Positions 28,879-37,216 of a stretch of DNA of 64,000 nt are shown here, one piece after another; positions within the stretch are counted from its first letter, which is position 1; each line of letters opens with the position of its first letter. The translations under genes were made by a program, and so were the position numbers. The notes beneath the pieces were generated by a model. That model saw nothing but the letters and a program-made list of their open reading frames with translations, ran no database searches and was not told the origin of the DNA. This stretch comes from Bog-473 sp963730785 (GTDB taxonomy: Bacteria > Actinomycetota > Acidimicrobiia > Acidimicrobiales > RAAP-2), in contig CAVSTF010000015.1 of NCBI GenBank assembly GCA_963730785.1, positions 372,001-436,000 of the forward strand, written 5' to 3'.

Positions 28879-29198
28879 CCCGCCGCAGGTTCGGGCGTCG
28901 CCAACCGACGACCGACACGGCCGAGCAAGCCGGAGCACGTATGGGCCCACGTCCGCTCGCCCGCCAACCACAACCAGATCTCGCGCCGGAAGGCGATCAC
29001 CATGTCGGCGAAGGCGTCGAATGACACACCGCTCTTCTCCAGGCTGCTCCACCGGGCCCACAGCCAGCGCGCCAAACCGTCCTCGGCGCGCAGCACTTCG
29101 GAGAGGTCCCCACCCTCGAGGACGGCCGACAGCCAGGCCTCGGCCCGGACGGTCGGCTCGTCAGGGACGTGCAGCGACGGCAGCGAGATCACGCTCAA
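28875..29198 (-). CDS. Small protein between FrhB-like flavoprotein and ABC ATPase, function unknown
   Basis: 107 residues, not recognised. It starts at TTG 29,198 overlapping the upstream stop (TTGA), or at GTG 29,192, and ends in the GTGA overlap with the ATPase gene. This makes it part of a fully overlapping operon. It is mostly helical and rich in Trp and Arg (ARWLWARWSSLEKSG; FRREIWLWLAGERTW). It has one Cys, no signal peptide and no membrane span. Such a composition suggests a small soluble partner protein. Context ties it to sulfite reduction; nothing more can be said from sequence. Confidence 0.6.
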   Translation of the reverse strand: MSVISLPSLHVPDEPTVRAEAWLSAVLEGGDLSEVLRAEDGLARWLWARWSSLEKSGVSFDAFADMVIAFRREIWLWLAGERTWAHTCSGLLGRVGRRLATPEPAAG

Positions 29199-30463
29199 TG
29201 CCGGATGAAGACGGGCTGGCGGTCGGTGCCGTCGTAGGAGCGGACATGATCTTCGTACTCAATAAAGAGCGGTGCATCGGGGTCAAACTTCCGCTGCAGC
29301 GTCCGGTTGGCGATCTTCTTGTCCAAGGCATCCAGACGAAGAAGGGCGGCCGGGTCATCCAAACCACGCACGTCGAGCTTGGCTCGGGCGGCCTGGAAGG
29401 CCAACCGACCGCGCTCGGTCCGGATCAGCACGCTGGTCCACCCGTCCATGGAGCCGACACTGCCGACGGAAATGTCGGCCGAGCGACCGAGGAAGTCGGC
29501 GCACTCGTCGCATCCCTTGAGGGCGGCACCGTGGAAGTCCTTGATCGGTTCGTCCACCGCCAACTCGCCGTCCCGGTATTCGACGATCATCCGACCCCGG
29601 ATGACATCCATCTTTGAGACCCGGTCCAAGTCCACCCCGCGCTTGTCCCGCAGTTCCTTGAGCGTGAGGGCCTCGTAATCGAAGTTCTTGGTGCACATGA
29701 GGGCGATGCTCAATACGACGGCATCGACCCGGTGCGCGCCGGTGGGCCAGCGCCTGGCTTGCATGGCCCGTAGTCCCTGCACCTCACAGGGCGTGCCGAC
29801 CACGGCGATGCGCGGCTTGGCCGGCAACTTGTACGCGGAGAGGTCCAGCTCGGCCAGGGCCATGGTCTGGTTGTAGAAGCTGCCCGAGGCGGCCCGGATC
29901 TCATCGGCCGTGGTGGCGATGGTGGCCACACCCTTCCACTGCTCGTCGGGATCGCTGCTCGGCTTGGAGACCAGTGCGCCGTCGATTTCGCCGGCGGCCA
30001 GCAATCCGATGAGCAGCGCGCTGACCGCGCCACCGTCCTGCACGTCATCCAGCTTGGTCGACGCCCGGACGGCAAAGCTCTCCACCACGCTGCCCAGTCC
30101 GTCGGCCGGGGGTCCACCGGTGATCTTCCAGTAGGTGTCAGAGGAGTCGGAACGAACCTGGGCCGGCTGCACATCGGCCTCGTCCTCGACGATGGTCGAA
30201 GGTGGCCACAGCGCCTCGTACCGGAGTCCGCCGCGAGGGCAGAAGTCCCAACACAGGGAGCAGCCGGTGCACATCTTGACCAGCTCGGGCAGATTGGTGT
30301 CCTCGTCAATCCCGATGGAGTTGGACGGGCAGACGGCGACGCAGGTCCCGCACTGGATGCAGCGCTCGGCGTGGATGACGCCGGCTTCCAGCTCCCAGAA
30401 CCACACCTTGCCCGGAGGCTCGGTGATGCCGTTCATCTGCTCCCGGACGCGGTAGCGCTTCAT
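29195..30463 (-). CDS. FrhB/FdhB-like F420-type iron-sulfur flavoprotein
   Basis: About 422 residues from ATG 30,463, which overlaps the sulfite reductase stop (ATGA). The N-terminus carries two [4Fe-4S] ferredoxin motifs, CIQCGTCVAVCP and CTGCSLCWDFCP. The FrhB N- and C-domains follow: AVVGTPCEVQGLRAMQ, MCTKNFDYEALTLKEL, and GCDECADFLGRSADISVGSVG, which in the family bind FAD and a further cluster. Relatives oxidise reduced coenzyme F420 (FrhB, FpoF, and the N-terminal half of methanogen F420-dependent sulfite reductase) or pass electrons between ferredoxin and F420. The operon position directly after a siroheme reductase suggests it is its electron donor. Whether F420 or ferredoxin is used cannot be read from sequence. 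Confidence 0.88.
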   Translation of the reverse strand: MKRYRVREQMNGITEPPGKVWFWELEAGVIHAERCIQCGTCVAVCPSNSIGIDEDTNLPELVKMCTGCSLCWDFCPRGGLRYEALWPPSTIVEDEADVQPAQVRSDSSDTYWKITGGPPADGLGSVVESFAVRASTKLDDVQDGGAVSALLIGLLAAGEIDGALVSKPSSDPDEQWKGVATIATTADEIRAASGSFYNQTMALAELDLSAYKLPAKPRIAVVGTPCEVQGLRAMQARRWPTGAHRVDAVVLSIALMCTKNFDYEALTLKELRDKRGVDLDRVSKMDVIRGRMIVEYRDGELAVDEPIKDFHGAALKGCDECADFLGRSADISVGSVGSMDGWTSVLIRTERGRLAFQAARAKLDVRGLDDPAALLRLDALDKKIANRTLQRKFDPDAPLFIEYEDHVRSYDGTDRQPVFIRH

Positions 30464-32202
30464 GCCGTCACCGCCGGGCTGCCAGAAATGGTCAACGCCA
30501 ATTCCGCCTGCGGCGTGCGCCGGGCCCATTGGTGGAAGGCCTCTTTCGGGCGGCGCTCCGACTGGTACCGACCGACGACCCGGAGCAGTGCGTCGGGGAC
30601 CTGGTCCACCGGCATGGCGCCGGTGATCCAGTCGATGAAGGCCGCGTCGGGTCCGAGCGAACCGCCCAGTCCGATGTCGACCGCCTCCTCAATGTGTTCG
30701 CCCACGTGGGCGATGTCACCGCGGAACCCAATGTCGGCGATCTGGGGCTGGGCACACGAGGCCGAACAGCCGGAGAAGTGCATCCGGATCACGCCGGCAT
30801 CATCCACCGGGTCTCCGCCGTTGGCATCGGCCAGCTTGGCGTCGAGGGTGCGGGCCCACTTGACGGCCCGCTCCTTGGTTTCCACCACGGCGAAGCGGCA
30901 GAACTCCGAACCCGTGCAGGCCACCACGCCTCGTTCGAATGGGCCGGGGAAGGGCGAGTACGTCTTCATCAACTGCTCCGACAGGAGATCGTCGACTCGA
31001 TCCTCGGAAATACCCGACAGGATGAAGTTCTGGTCGGTGCCAATGCGCACGGTGCCGTCGCCGTAGGTCTCGGCCAGGCGGGCCATCTCAATCAGTTCAA
31101 TGCCGTGCATGCGGCCCACCGGGACCGAGCATCCGACATAGACCAGACCCGGCTGCTTCTGCGGGTGGATGCCGACGTGGTCGCCCCGGAAGCGATTGGT
31201 CAGTTCCTCGGCCGCCGGCTCCAGGTCGAAGCGGGTGCGCTCGTCCAGGGCGGCCCGGAAGCCTTCCGGACCGAGCTCCTGGGCCAGGTAGCGCATGCGG
31301 GCCAAGCCGCGGTTCTCGCGGTTGCCCAGTTCGCCGAACAGCTGGGCCACGCCTCGGCAGAGTTCGACCGCTTGGTCGGGTCGGATGAACACGTCGATGT
31401 CGGACGCCATGCGCTCACCATCGGAGAGCCCGCCGCCGATGAGGACGTTGAAGCCGATGGAGCCGTCGCTCTGTTGGGCCGGCCACAGGCCAATGTCATT
31501 GATCTCAATGCGGGCGCAGTCTTCGAGGCAGCCGGTGACGGCGATCTTGAACTTACGGGGCAAGTTGGCGTACTCGCGATTGCCGGTGAAGTAGGCCGAA
31601 ATCGCCTGCGCGACCGGGAATGCCTCGACCACTTCGCCGGCGTCAATGCCCGACACCGGGCATGAGCACACGTTCCGAGCCGAGTCGCCACAGGCCTGCA
31701 CGGTGGTGAGCCCCACGTCCCAGAAGCGCTGCCAAATGCGGGGGACGTCGGCAATGCGGATCCAGTGCAACTGGATGTCCTGGCGCGTGGTCAGGTCGGC
31801 GTACCGATTGCCGAAGACGGCGCTGTCGTCGGGTCCTTCGGCGAAGGCATCGGCGGCCACTCCGATTTCGCGCACCTGGGCCGACGTCATGACACCGCCG
31901 GGCACCTTGATGCGCATCATGAAGGCATCGCCGCCCTGCTTCTGGGGATACATCCCCACCCACTTCAACCGCTCAACTTCACCCGGCACCTTGGCGATGG
32001 CCGACGGGCCTTCCTTGGAGTAGGTGTCAATGACGGCCTGGGCCACCTCGAACGGGTGGCGGGACAGCTTGATCTGCTCGGTCGGATTCAGCTCGCCGAT
32101 GTGGCGGTAGGGGCGGACGAACTTGAGTCCCCGCTCCCGCCCGCGGAACTGCATCCCATAGGGATTGTCCAGGTCACGAGGCACTAGGCGTGCAGCCCAC
32201 AT
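30460..32202 (-). CDS. sirA: Ferredoxin-type assimilatory sulfite (or nitrite) reductase
   Basis: About 575-580 residues with two half-repeats of the siroheme reductase fold. The N-half has TTRQDIQLHWIRIADVP, a substrate-side region, and NVCSCPVSGIDAGEV. The C-half has both cluster/siroheme cysteine pairs: VACTGSEFCRFAVVETK (C-x5-C) and HFSGCSASCAQPQIADIGFRG (C-x3-C). This is the assimilatory NirA/SirA type, not dissimilatory Dsr. Clustering with cysH, cysD, cysN and siroheme synthase argues strongly for sulfite over nitrite as substrate. The start may be ATG 32,202, or GTG 32,184, which overlaps the cysH stop as TAGTG. The gene symbol follows the sulfite role and is an inference from context. 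Reducing power may come from the overlapping FrhB-like gene. Confidence 0.88.
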   Translation of the reverse strand: MWAARLVPRDLDNPYGMQFRGRERGLKFVRPYRHIGELNPTEQIKLSRHPFEVAQAVIDTYSKEGPSAIAKVPGEVERLKWVGMYPQKQGGDAFMMRIKVPGGVMTSAQVREIGVAADAFAEGPDDSAVFGNRYADLTTRQDIQLHWIRIADVPRIWQRFWDVGLTTVQACGDSARNVCSCPVSGIDAGEVVEAFPVAQAISAYFTGNREYANLPRKFKIAVTGCLEDCARIEINDIGLWPAQQSDGSIGFNVLIGGGLSDGERMASDIDVFIRPDQAVELCRGVAQLFGELGNRENRGLARMRYLAQELGPEGFRAALDERTRFDLEPAAEELTNRFRGDHVGIHPQKQPGLVYVGCSVPVGRMHGIELIEMARLAETYGDGTVRIGTDQNFILSGISEDRVDDLLSEQLMKTYSPFPGPFERGVVACTGSEFCRFAVVETKERAVKWARTLDAKLADANGGDPVDDAGVIRMHFSGCSASCAQPQIADIGFRGDIAHVGEHIEEAVDIGLGGSLGPDAAFIDWITGAMPVDQVPDALLRVVGRYQSERRPKEAFHQWARRTPQAELALTISGSPAVTA

Positions 32203-32864
32203 TCAGACTTGTCCAGACCGGCCCAACGCCCGGCCCGCGGGTCCTCGCCCTCGGCCACCGGTCGGGTGGTCGGGGCGCAGCCGATCGACAGGTAGCCCTG
32301 GCTGACGAGCGGGTGTGACGGCAGGTCATGGTCCTTCAGGTAGGACGCAATGTCGTCGCCGGTCCAGGTGGCCAACGGGTTGATCTTGACCAGGCCGAAG
32401 GCGGCGTCCCAACTCACAATGGGCGCGCCGGCCCGGGTCGGTCCATCGGACCGCTTGAGCGACGTCAACCAGGCCCGATTGCCCTGCACGGCCTGCTTGA
32501 GCGGGGCGACCTTGCGGAACTGGCAGCACTGCTCGCTCCCACAGGGGTGGGCGGCCGCCTCGGGTCCGGGTTTGGTCACCGTGAGATTGAGGTCGTAGCG
32601 GGAGCGGATCGCTTCGACGAACTCGAGTGTCTCGGGAAAGTGGGCCTCGGTGTCCAAGAAGATGACTTCAATACCGGGAGCAGCCTTGGCGGCCAGGTCG
32701 ATCAGGACAATGTCCTCGAACGAAGCGGCCAGCACCAGCGACTCGCCGAAGGTGTCAACGGCCCACCGGATGACCTTGCCGGCCGGCTGGTTCTCGAATT
32801 GCTTCGACAGCACCTCGAGGTCGTCGGGACTCAGGTCCTGGTCCCGCACAGTCGTCTCGCTCAT
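32184..32864 (-). CDS. cysH: CysH, adenylylsulfate (APS/PAPS) reductase
   Basis: 226 residues. It reduces APS (or PAPS) to sulfite using thioredoxin. It has the PP-loop fold region VLAASFEDIVLIDL, the Cys-Cys pair in SEQCCQFRKVAPLKQA, RSDGPTRAG and the catalytic C-terminal SECGLHA. The Cys-Cys pair marks the Fe-S APS-reductase branch. The usual partner motif CxxC in SIGCxPCTRP reads SIGCAPTTRP here, so one expected cluster ligand is Thr. With cysD/cysN present and no APS kinase domain, APS is the likelier substrate. It is the first gene of the leftward operon; the divergent cysD lies across an intergenic region with a 17-bp palindrome. Confidence 0.88.
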   Translation of the reverse strand: MSETTVRDQDLSPDDLEVLSKQFENQPAGKVIRWAVDTFGESLVLAASFEDIVLIDLAAKAAPGIEVIFLDTEAHFPETLEFVEAIRSRYDLNLTVTKPGPEAAAHPCGSEQCCQFRKVAPLKQAVQGNRAWLTSLKRSDGPTRAGAPIVSWDAAFGLVKINPLATWTGDDIASYLKDHDLPSHPLVSQGYLSIGCAPTTRPVAEGEDPRAGRWAGLDKSECGLHA

Positions 32865-32976
32865 GATGCCAACCCTTCTCCTACGCTCAGCTCGTCCTCA
32901 GTGGCTCCCCAGGGGTTCCCCTTAGCGTCCTGGAGACCGGCGCTTGACGACCGGCGGAATGCAGACCAAAGTATAC

Positions 32977-32993
32977 ATGACCAAATTGGTCAT
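32977..32993. promoter_or_regulatory. 17-bp palindromic operator between cysH and cysD
   Basis: ATGACCAA-A-TTGGTCAT, a perfect inverted repeat with one central base. It sits in the 223-bp divergent region, 113 bp from the cysH start and about 95 bp before the cysD start. The surrounding GTATAC could belong to a promoter. Position suggests one regulator controlling both halves of the sulfate-assimilation locus. The regulator is not in this window. A short rightward reading frame starting inside it looks like chance. Confidence 0.65.
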
Positions 32994-33087
32994 CTTTCGA
33001 AGAGGCCCCGTGGACTCTGCCGCCATCGCACAGACTGATCGAAGCCGTCCTGCCTCAGGGCCGACCGCGGGTCGACCCGGCGCGTCG

Positions 33088-34012
33088 GTGACTGCCCTGG
33101 TCAGGCCGAGCGGACACCCGCTGGGTCACTTGGACCTCCTGGAGTCGCTGGCCATCTTCATCATCCGCGAGGTCGCCGCCGAGTCCGAGCGCCCCGTGCT
33201 GCTCTTTAGTGGCGGCAAGGATTCGGCCGTCCTGCTCCACCTGGCCTCGAAGGCCTTCAAGCCCGGCCGCATCCCCTTTCCTGTGCTGCATGTCGATACC
33301 GGCCACAACTTCTCCGAGGTGCTGGCCTACCGCGACAGCCCAGGTTGCATCGGTCGGTGCCCGCCTCCTGGTGGCCAAGGTGCAGGACTCCATCGACACG
33401 GGTCGGGTCGCCGACCCGGGCCTCAACGCCTCACGCAATCGCTTGCAGACCACCACCCTGCTCGACGCCATCAACGCCAATAAGTTCGACGCCGCCTTCG
33501 GTGGTGCTCGCCGCGACGAAGACAAGGCACGCGCCAAGGAGCGGGTGCTGTCCTTCCGCGACGCCTTCGGTCAGTGGGACCCCAAGCGTCAACGCCCCGA
33601 ACTGTGGCAGCTCTACCAAGGCAGCGTGCGGCCGGGCGAGCATCTACGAGCCTTCCCGCTTTCGGACTGGACCGAGCTCGATATTTGGCAATACATCCGC
33701 CGGGAACAGATTGCGCTGCCCGACATCTATTACGCCCACAAGCGCCGGGTCATCGAACGGGACGGCATGCTGCTGGCCGAGAGCGAGTGGGTGACGCCGC
33801 AGGGCAATGAGGTCGTCGAAGAGGCCATGGTGCGCTATCGCACCGTGGGCGACGCCACCCTGACCGGCGCCGTTCGTTCGGAGGCGACCACGGTCGAGGA
33901 CATCATCCGCGAGGTCTCCAACACCCGGGTATCCGAACGGGGCGCGACCAGAGGCGACGACAAGTTCTCGGAGACCGCCATGGAAGATCGCAAGCGTGAG
34001 GGGTACTTCTAA
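33088..34012 (+). CDS. cysD: CysD, sulfate adenylyltransferase subunit 2 (one frameshift)
   Basis: About 307 residues after joining two frames near 33,340, where a single extra base (probably an A) splits YRD from AQVASVGARLL. The PP-loop is LLFSGGKDSAVLLHLA. Further family features: LHVDTGHNFSEVL, AFGGARRDEDKARAKERV, RAFPLSDWTELDIWQYI and the C-terminal KFSETAMEDRKREGYF, which is near-invariant in CysD. It makes APS from ATP and sulfate together with CysN. GTG at 33,088 (VTALVRPSG...HLDLLES) gives the normal length; an earlier in-frame ATG would add an unlikely tail. cysN starts four bases after its stop. Confidence 0.9.
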
Positions 34013-34016
34013 CGCC

Positions 34017-35336
34017 ATGAGCAAGTTGCCCAGCTCGCCGCCGGCTGGTGGCTCGGAGCTCGGAGCCGACACCATGGACCTGTTGCGCTTCGCCACCATC
34101 GGCTCGGTCGATGACGGAAAGAGCACCCTGATCGGGCGTCTCCTCTTCGACACCAGCCAGCTCTTCGACGATCAGATCGCCGCCATCAACACCGCCTCGG
34201 AGAACCGCGGCCTGGGCGAGGTCGACCTCTCCTTTGTCACCGACGGACTGCGCGCCGAGCGGGAGCAGGGCATCACCATCGACGTGGCCTACCGCTACTC
34301 GGCCACTCCCCATCGCAAGTTCGTCATCGCCGACTGCCCGGGCCACATTCAGTACACCCGCAACATGGCCACCGGTGCGTCCACGGCTGACCTGGCCCTC
34401 GTGCTGGTCGATGCCACGTCGGGCCTTCGTGAGCAGTCACGCCGCCACATCTGCATCGCCGCGCTGCTCGGCGTCGATCAGCTGGTGGTCTGCGCCAACA
34501 AAATGGACCTGGTCGATTGGGATACGGCGGCCTATCAACGCATTGTGGACGAAATGGAATCCCTGGCCCATCGCCTGGGTCTGGCCACCTGCACCGTGAT
34601 CCCCATTTCGGCCTTGCACGGCGACAACGTGGTGGACCGCTCGGATGCCGCTCCGTGGTACGACGGTCCGACCGTGTTGGATGCGCTTGAGTCGGCCACC
34701 GCCGGCGGTTGGGCCTCGCAGCATGGCCTGCGCCAAGGCAACGGCGGGCGACTACCGGTGCAATGGGTCCTGCGCCAACCCGGTGGCGGTCGCACCTATG
34801 CCGGCATGGTCAACGGCGGACCGTTTCGCAACGGCGACCCCGTGATCGTGCTGCCGCAGCGCCAGTACTCGACCATCGCCGCCATCGAGACGGCAGACGG
34901 CAACCTGTCCCGGGCCGAAGTCGGCCTGTCGGTGGCGTTGAAACTCAATGACGACATCGACATCTCCCGAGGCGACCTCATCTCCTCACTCGAAGAGCCA
35001 CCCACCGTGACCCAGGACTTCGAGGCCACCATCTGCTGGTTCCATGATCGCCCGTTGGTGGCCGGCGACCGCTTGAAGCTCAAGCACACAACCCGGGTCA
35101 CACCTGTCGTGGTGGAGAGTGTCGAGGGCATCTTCGATGTCAACGAACTGGTCGTCACCGAAGCCTCGGAATTGGTCGAGAACGACATCGGGGTGGTCAA
35201 GCTCCACACGGCCACCCCACTGGCCATCGACACCTATGCGGTCGATCGCATCACCGGAAGCTTCGTCCTCATTGACGAGTTGACCATGGCCACCGTGGCG
35301 GCCGGCATGGTCGGTCCTCCCTTGCTACAACGTTGA
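34017..35336 (+). CDS. cysN: CysN, sulfate adenylyltransferase subunit 1 (GTPase)
   Basis: About 439 residues, intact. The EF-Tu-like GTPase has G1 GSVDDGKSTLIGRLL, switch region REQGITIDVAYRY, G3 DCPGHIQYTRNM and G4 NKMDLVDW. Two beta-barrel domains follow, with WVLRQPGGGRTYAG and ICWFHDRPLVAGDR. Length and the absence of a second P-loop show there is no fused CysC (APS kinase) domain, in line with direct APS reduction by CysH. GTP hydrolysis drives APS formation by CysD. ATG at 34,017 follows the cysD stop by four bases. The siroheme synthase GTG begins two bases after its TGA. Confidence 0.93.
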   Translation: MSKLPSSPPAGGSELGADTMDLLRFATIGSVDDGKSTLIGRLLFDTSQLFDDQIAAINTASENRGLGEVDLSFVTDGLRAEREQGITIDVAYRYSATPHRKFVIADCPGHIQYTRNMATGASTADLALVLVDATSGLREQSRRHICIAALLGVDQLVVCANKMDLVDWDTAAYQRIVDEMESLAHRLGLATCTVIPISALHGDNVVDRSDAAPWYDGPTVLDALESATAGGWASQHGLRQGNGGRLPVQWVLRQPGGGRTYAGMVNGGPFRNGDPVIVLPQRQYSTIAAIETADGNLSRAEVGLSVALKLNDDIDISRGDLISSLEEPPTVTQDFEATICWFHDRPLVAGDRLKLKHTTRVTPVVVESVEGIFDVNELVVTEASELVENDIGVVKLHTATPLAIDTYAVDRITGSFVLIDELTMATVAAGMVGPPLLQR

Positions 35337-35337
35337 G

Positions 35338-35967
35338 GTGCCCGAGTCCTACCTGCCCGTCTCGCTGAACATCGACGGGCGAGCGTGTCTGGTGGTGGGC
35401 GGGGGTCCGGTGGCGGCGCGCAAGGCTCGAAATCTGCTCGACTGCGGCGCCCAGGTCACGGTGATCGCGCCCGAGCTGTCCAGCGAGATGTCAGCGCTCG
35501 ACGCGGTGACGCATCTCCGGCGTCCCTATCAAAAAGGTGACGCCGCTTCCTATCGATTGGTGGTGACCGCCACCGGCAACCCGGTCGTCGATGGCGAAGT
35601 GTTCGCCGATGCCGACGCGGCCGGGGTCTGGGTCAACAGCGCCGACGATCCGGTGCACTGTTCGTTCATCCTCCCCTCGGTCCATCGCGATGGACCGATC
35701 TCCATTGCCGTCTCAACCTCGGGCCACAGCCCGGCCCTGGCCTCATGGTTGCGGCGTCACATCGCCGACGATCTCGGTGATGGCCTGGGCGACGTCGCCG
35801 AGCTCCTGGCCGAGGCGCGGCAGCGACTTCATGCGGCCGGTCGAACTACCGAGACGGTGGATTGGTCCGGACTGCTGAATGGTCCGTTGCTGTCGTTGGT
35901 GCAAGCCGGCCGGATCCCCGAGGCGCAACAGCTCATCAACCAGGCCATTGGATTGGACGGCGGCTGA
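35338..35967 (+). CDS. Siroheme synthase, Met8p/CysG N-terminal type
   Basis: 209 residues. Precorrin-2 dehydrogenase, probably also sirohydrochlorin ferrochelatase. The NAD-binding start is YLPVSLNIDGRACLVVGGG followed by PVAARKARNLLDCGAQVTV. The conserved active-site region reads WVNSADDPVHCSFILPSV, and ISIAVSTSGHSPALASWLR is typical of CysG/Met8p. It lacks the CysG methyltransferase domain, so uroporphyrinogen III methylation must be encoded elsewhere. It is co-transcribed with cysDN and supplies the prosthetic group of the sulfite reductase on the opposite strand. Confidence 0.9.
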   Translation: MPESYLPVSLNIDGRACLVVGGGPVAARKARNLLDCGAQVTVIAPELSSEMSALDAVTHLRRPYQKGDAASYRLVVTATGNPVVDGEVFADADAAGVWVNSADDPVHCSFILPSVHRDGPISIAVSTSGHSPALASWLRRHIADDLGDGLGDVAELLAEARQRLHAAGRTTETVDWSGLLNGPLLSLVQAGRIPEAQQLINQAIGLDGG

Positions 35968-35974
35968 GGTTCGG

Positions 35975-37216
35975 TTAGTGAAGGCCGAACCAGCCCAGCA
36001 CGGTGAGGCCCACATAGATCGAGGCCACGGCGGCCACGGCCAGGATGGAGACGCCACCCACCCACCTTCCGAGTGGTCCGTTCGCCGCATCGCCCAGCAG
36101 CGAGCGCCGATTGGCCAGGATCAAAATCAGGACCAGCGTCATGGGTGTGATCACACCTTCGAGGACCTGGGTGTTGAGGATGAGGGTGATCAGATTGCCC
36201 GGGACCAGGACGACGGCCGCCCCGATGGCGATCTGAAAAGTGAATATCCCCAGGAACACCGGCGCCTGCCGGAAACTCAGCGACACCGACCGCTCCACCC
36301 CCAGGGCTTCGGCCACCGCGTAGGAAGTGGAGAGTGGGACGACGGCCGCCGCCAAGGCCGATGCCCCCAGCAGACCTAATCCGAACAGGGTGACGGCGGC
36401 TGGCCCGGCCACCGGCTTCAAGGCGTGCGCCGCCGTCGAGGCCGACTGCAACACGCCACTGCCCCCGATGGTGGCTGCCGTGGCGATGATGATGGCGGCC
36501 GCCACAATGTTGGAGATGACGGCGCCACTGATGGCGTCCACCCGTTGCAGCCGGTACTCCGACGGCTTCACTCCCCTGTCCACCACCGCTCCGGCTTCGT
36601 AGAGCTGGATATACGGGGTGATGGTGGTGCCGATGAGGGCAACCGCCAAGAAAATGAACGACTTGCTGGCCACCAGGTGGGGCACCACGGTGTTGTTCAC
36701 CACTTTGTGCCAATTCGGATGCCCGAGAATGGCGGCGATGGGGTAGGTCACAAAGGCCAACGTCAACAGCAGGAACACTCGCTCGGCGTATTTGTAGGAG
36801 CCGAAGAGGACCAACGACCAGATGGCCACCGCGGCGATTGGCACCGACAGATAGCGGGACACGCCCCACAGTTCGAAGGCGGTGGCGATGCCGCCGAATT
36901 CGGTCACCATCAATCCGATGTTGGCAATGGCAAAGGCCACAATGGCAAACGCCGTCACTCGAAGGGGGAACTCTTCGCGGATCAGGGCCGCCAGTCCCTT
37001 GCCGGTATGCACGGCCAGACGGGCCACCATTTCCTGCACCACGACGTAGGCCACGGTGATGAGCACCATGAAGAAGAGCGTCCGGTAGACGAACTGGGCG
37101 CCGGCGGACGCGTAGGTGACGATGCCACCGGCGTCGTTGCCGGCCGAGGCCGCAATCAACCCGGGTCCGGCGATGGCGGCCAAGAAGACCCAACGGGACG
37201 ACCGTTCTTTCTTCAT
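35975..37216 (-). CDS. NRAMP-family divalent metal transporter with non-canonical site (possibly Mg2+)
   Basis: 413 residues, eleven hydrophobic segments, intact. TM1 reads GPGLIAASAGNDAGGIVTY, aligning with the NRAMP site DPGN as DAGG: the Asp is kept and the Asn is Gly. TM6 reads IGTTITPYIQLYEAG where Mn/Fe transporters have a Met followed by Pro-His; the Met position is Thr and the His is Tyr. Loss of the soft-metal Met and the Asn is what distinguishes the NRAMP-related magnesium transporters from manganese/iron carriers. I therefore prefer Mg2+ or another hard cation, though substrate is unproven. It is divergent, across about 360 bp, from a UPF0016 cation transporter, so the pair may serve ion balance. 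Confidence 0.8.
   Translation of the reverse strand: MKKERSSRWVFLAAIAGPGLIAASAGNDAGGIVTYASAGAQFVYRTLFFMVLITVAYVVVQEMVARLAVHTGKGLAALIREEFPLRVTAFAIVAFAIANIGLMVTEFGGIATAFELWGVSRYLSVPIAAVAIWSLVLFGSYKYAERVFLLLTLAFVTYPIAAILGHPNWHKVVNNTVVPHLVASKSFIFLAVALIGTTITPYIQLYEAGAVVDRGVKPSEYRLQRVDAISGAVISNIVAAAIIIATAATIGGSGVLQSASTAAHALKPVAGPAAVTLFGLGLLGASALAAAVVPLSTSYAVAEALGVERSVSLSFRQAPVFLGIFTFQIAIGAAVVLVPGNLITLILNTQVLEGVITPMTLVLILILANRRSLLGDAANGPLGRWVGGVSILAVAAVASIYVGLTVLGWFGLH

Noticed and set aside
30529..31665. Rightward 378-codon frame
   Set aside because: It is antisense to the sulfite reductase, which carries all siroheme and cluster motifs.
32944..33087. Upstream ATG giving cysD a 48-residue N-terminal extension
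   Set aside because: The extension crosses the 17-bp operator and has no similarity to CysD; GTG 33,088 gives the normal length.
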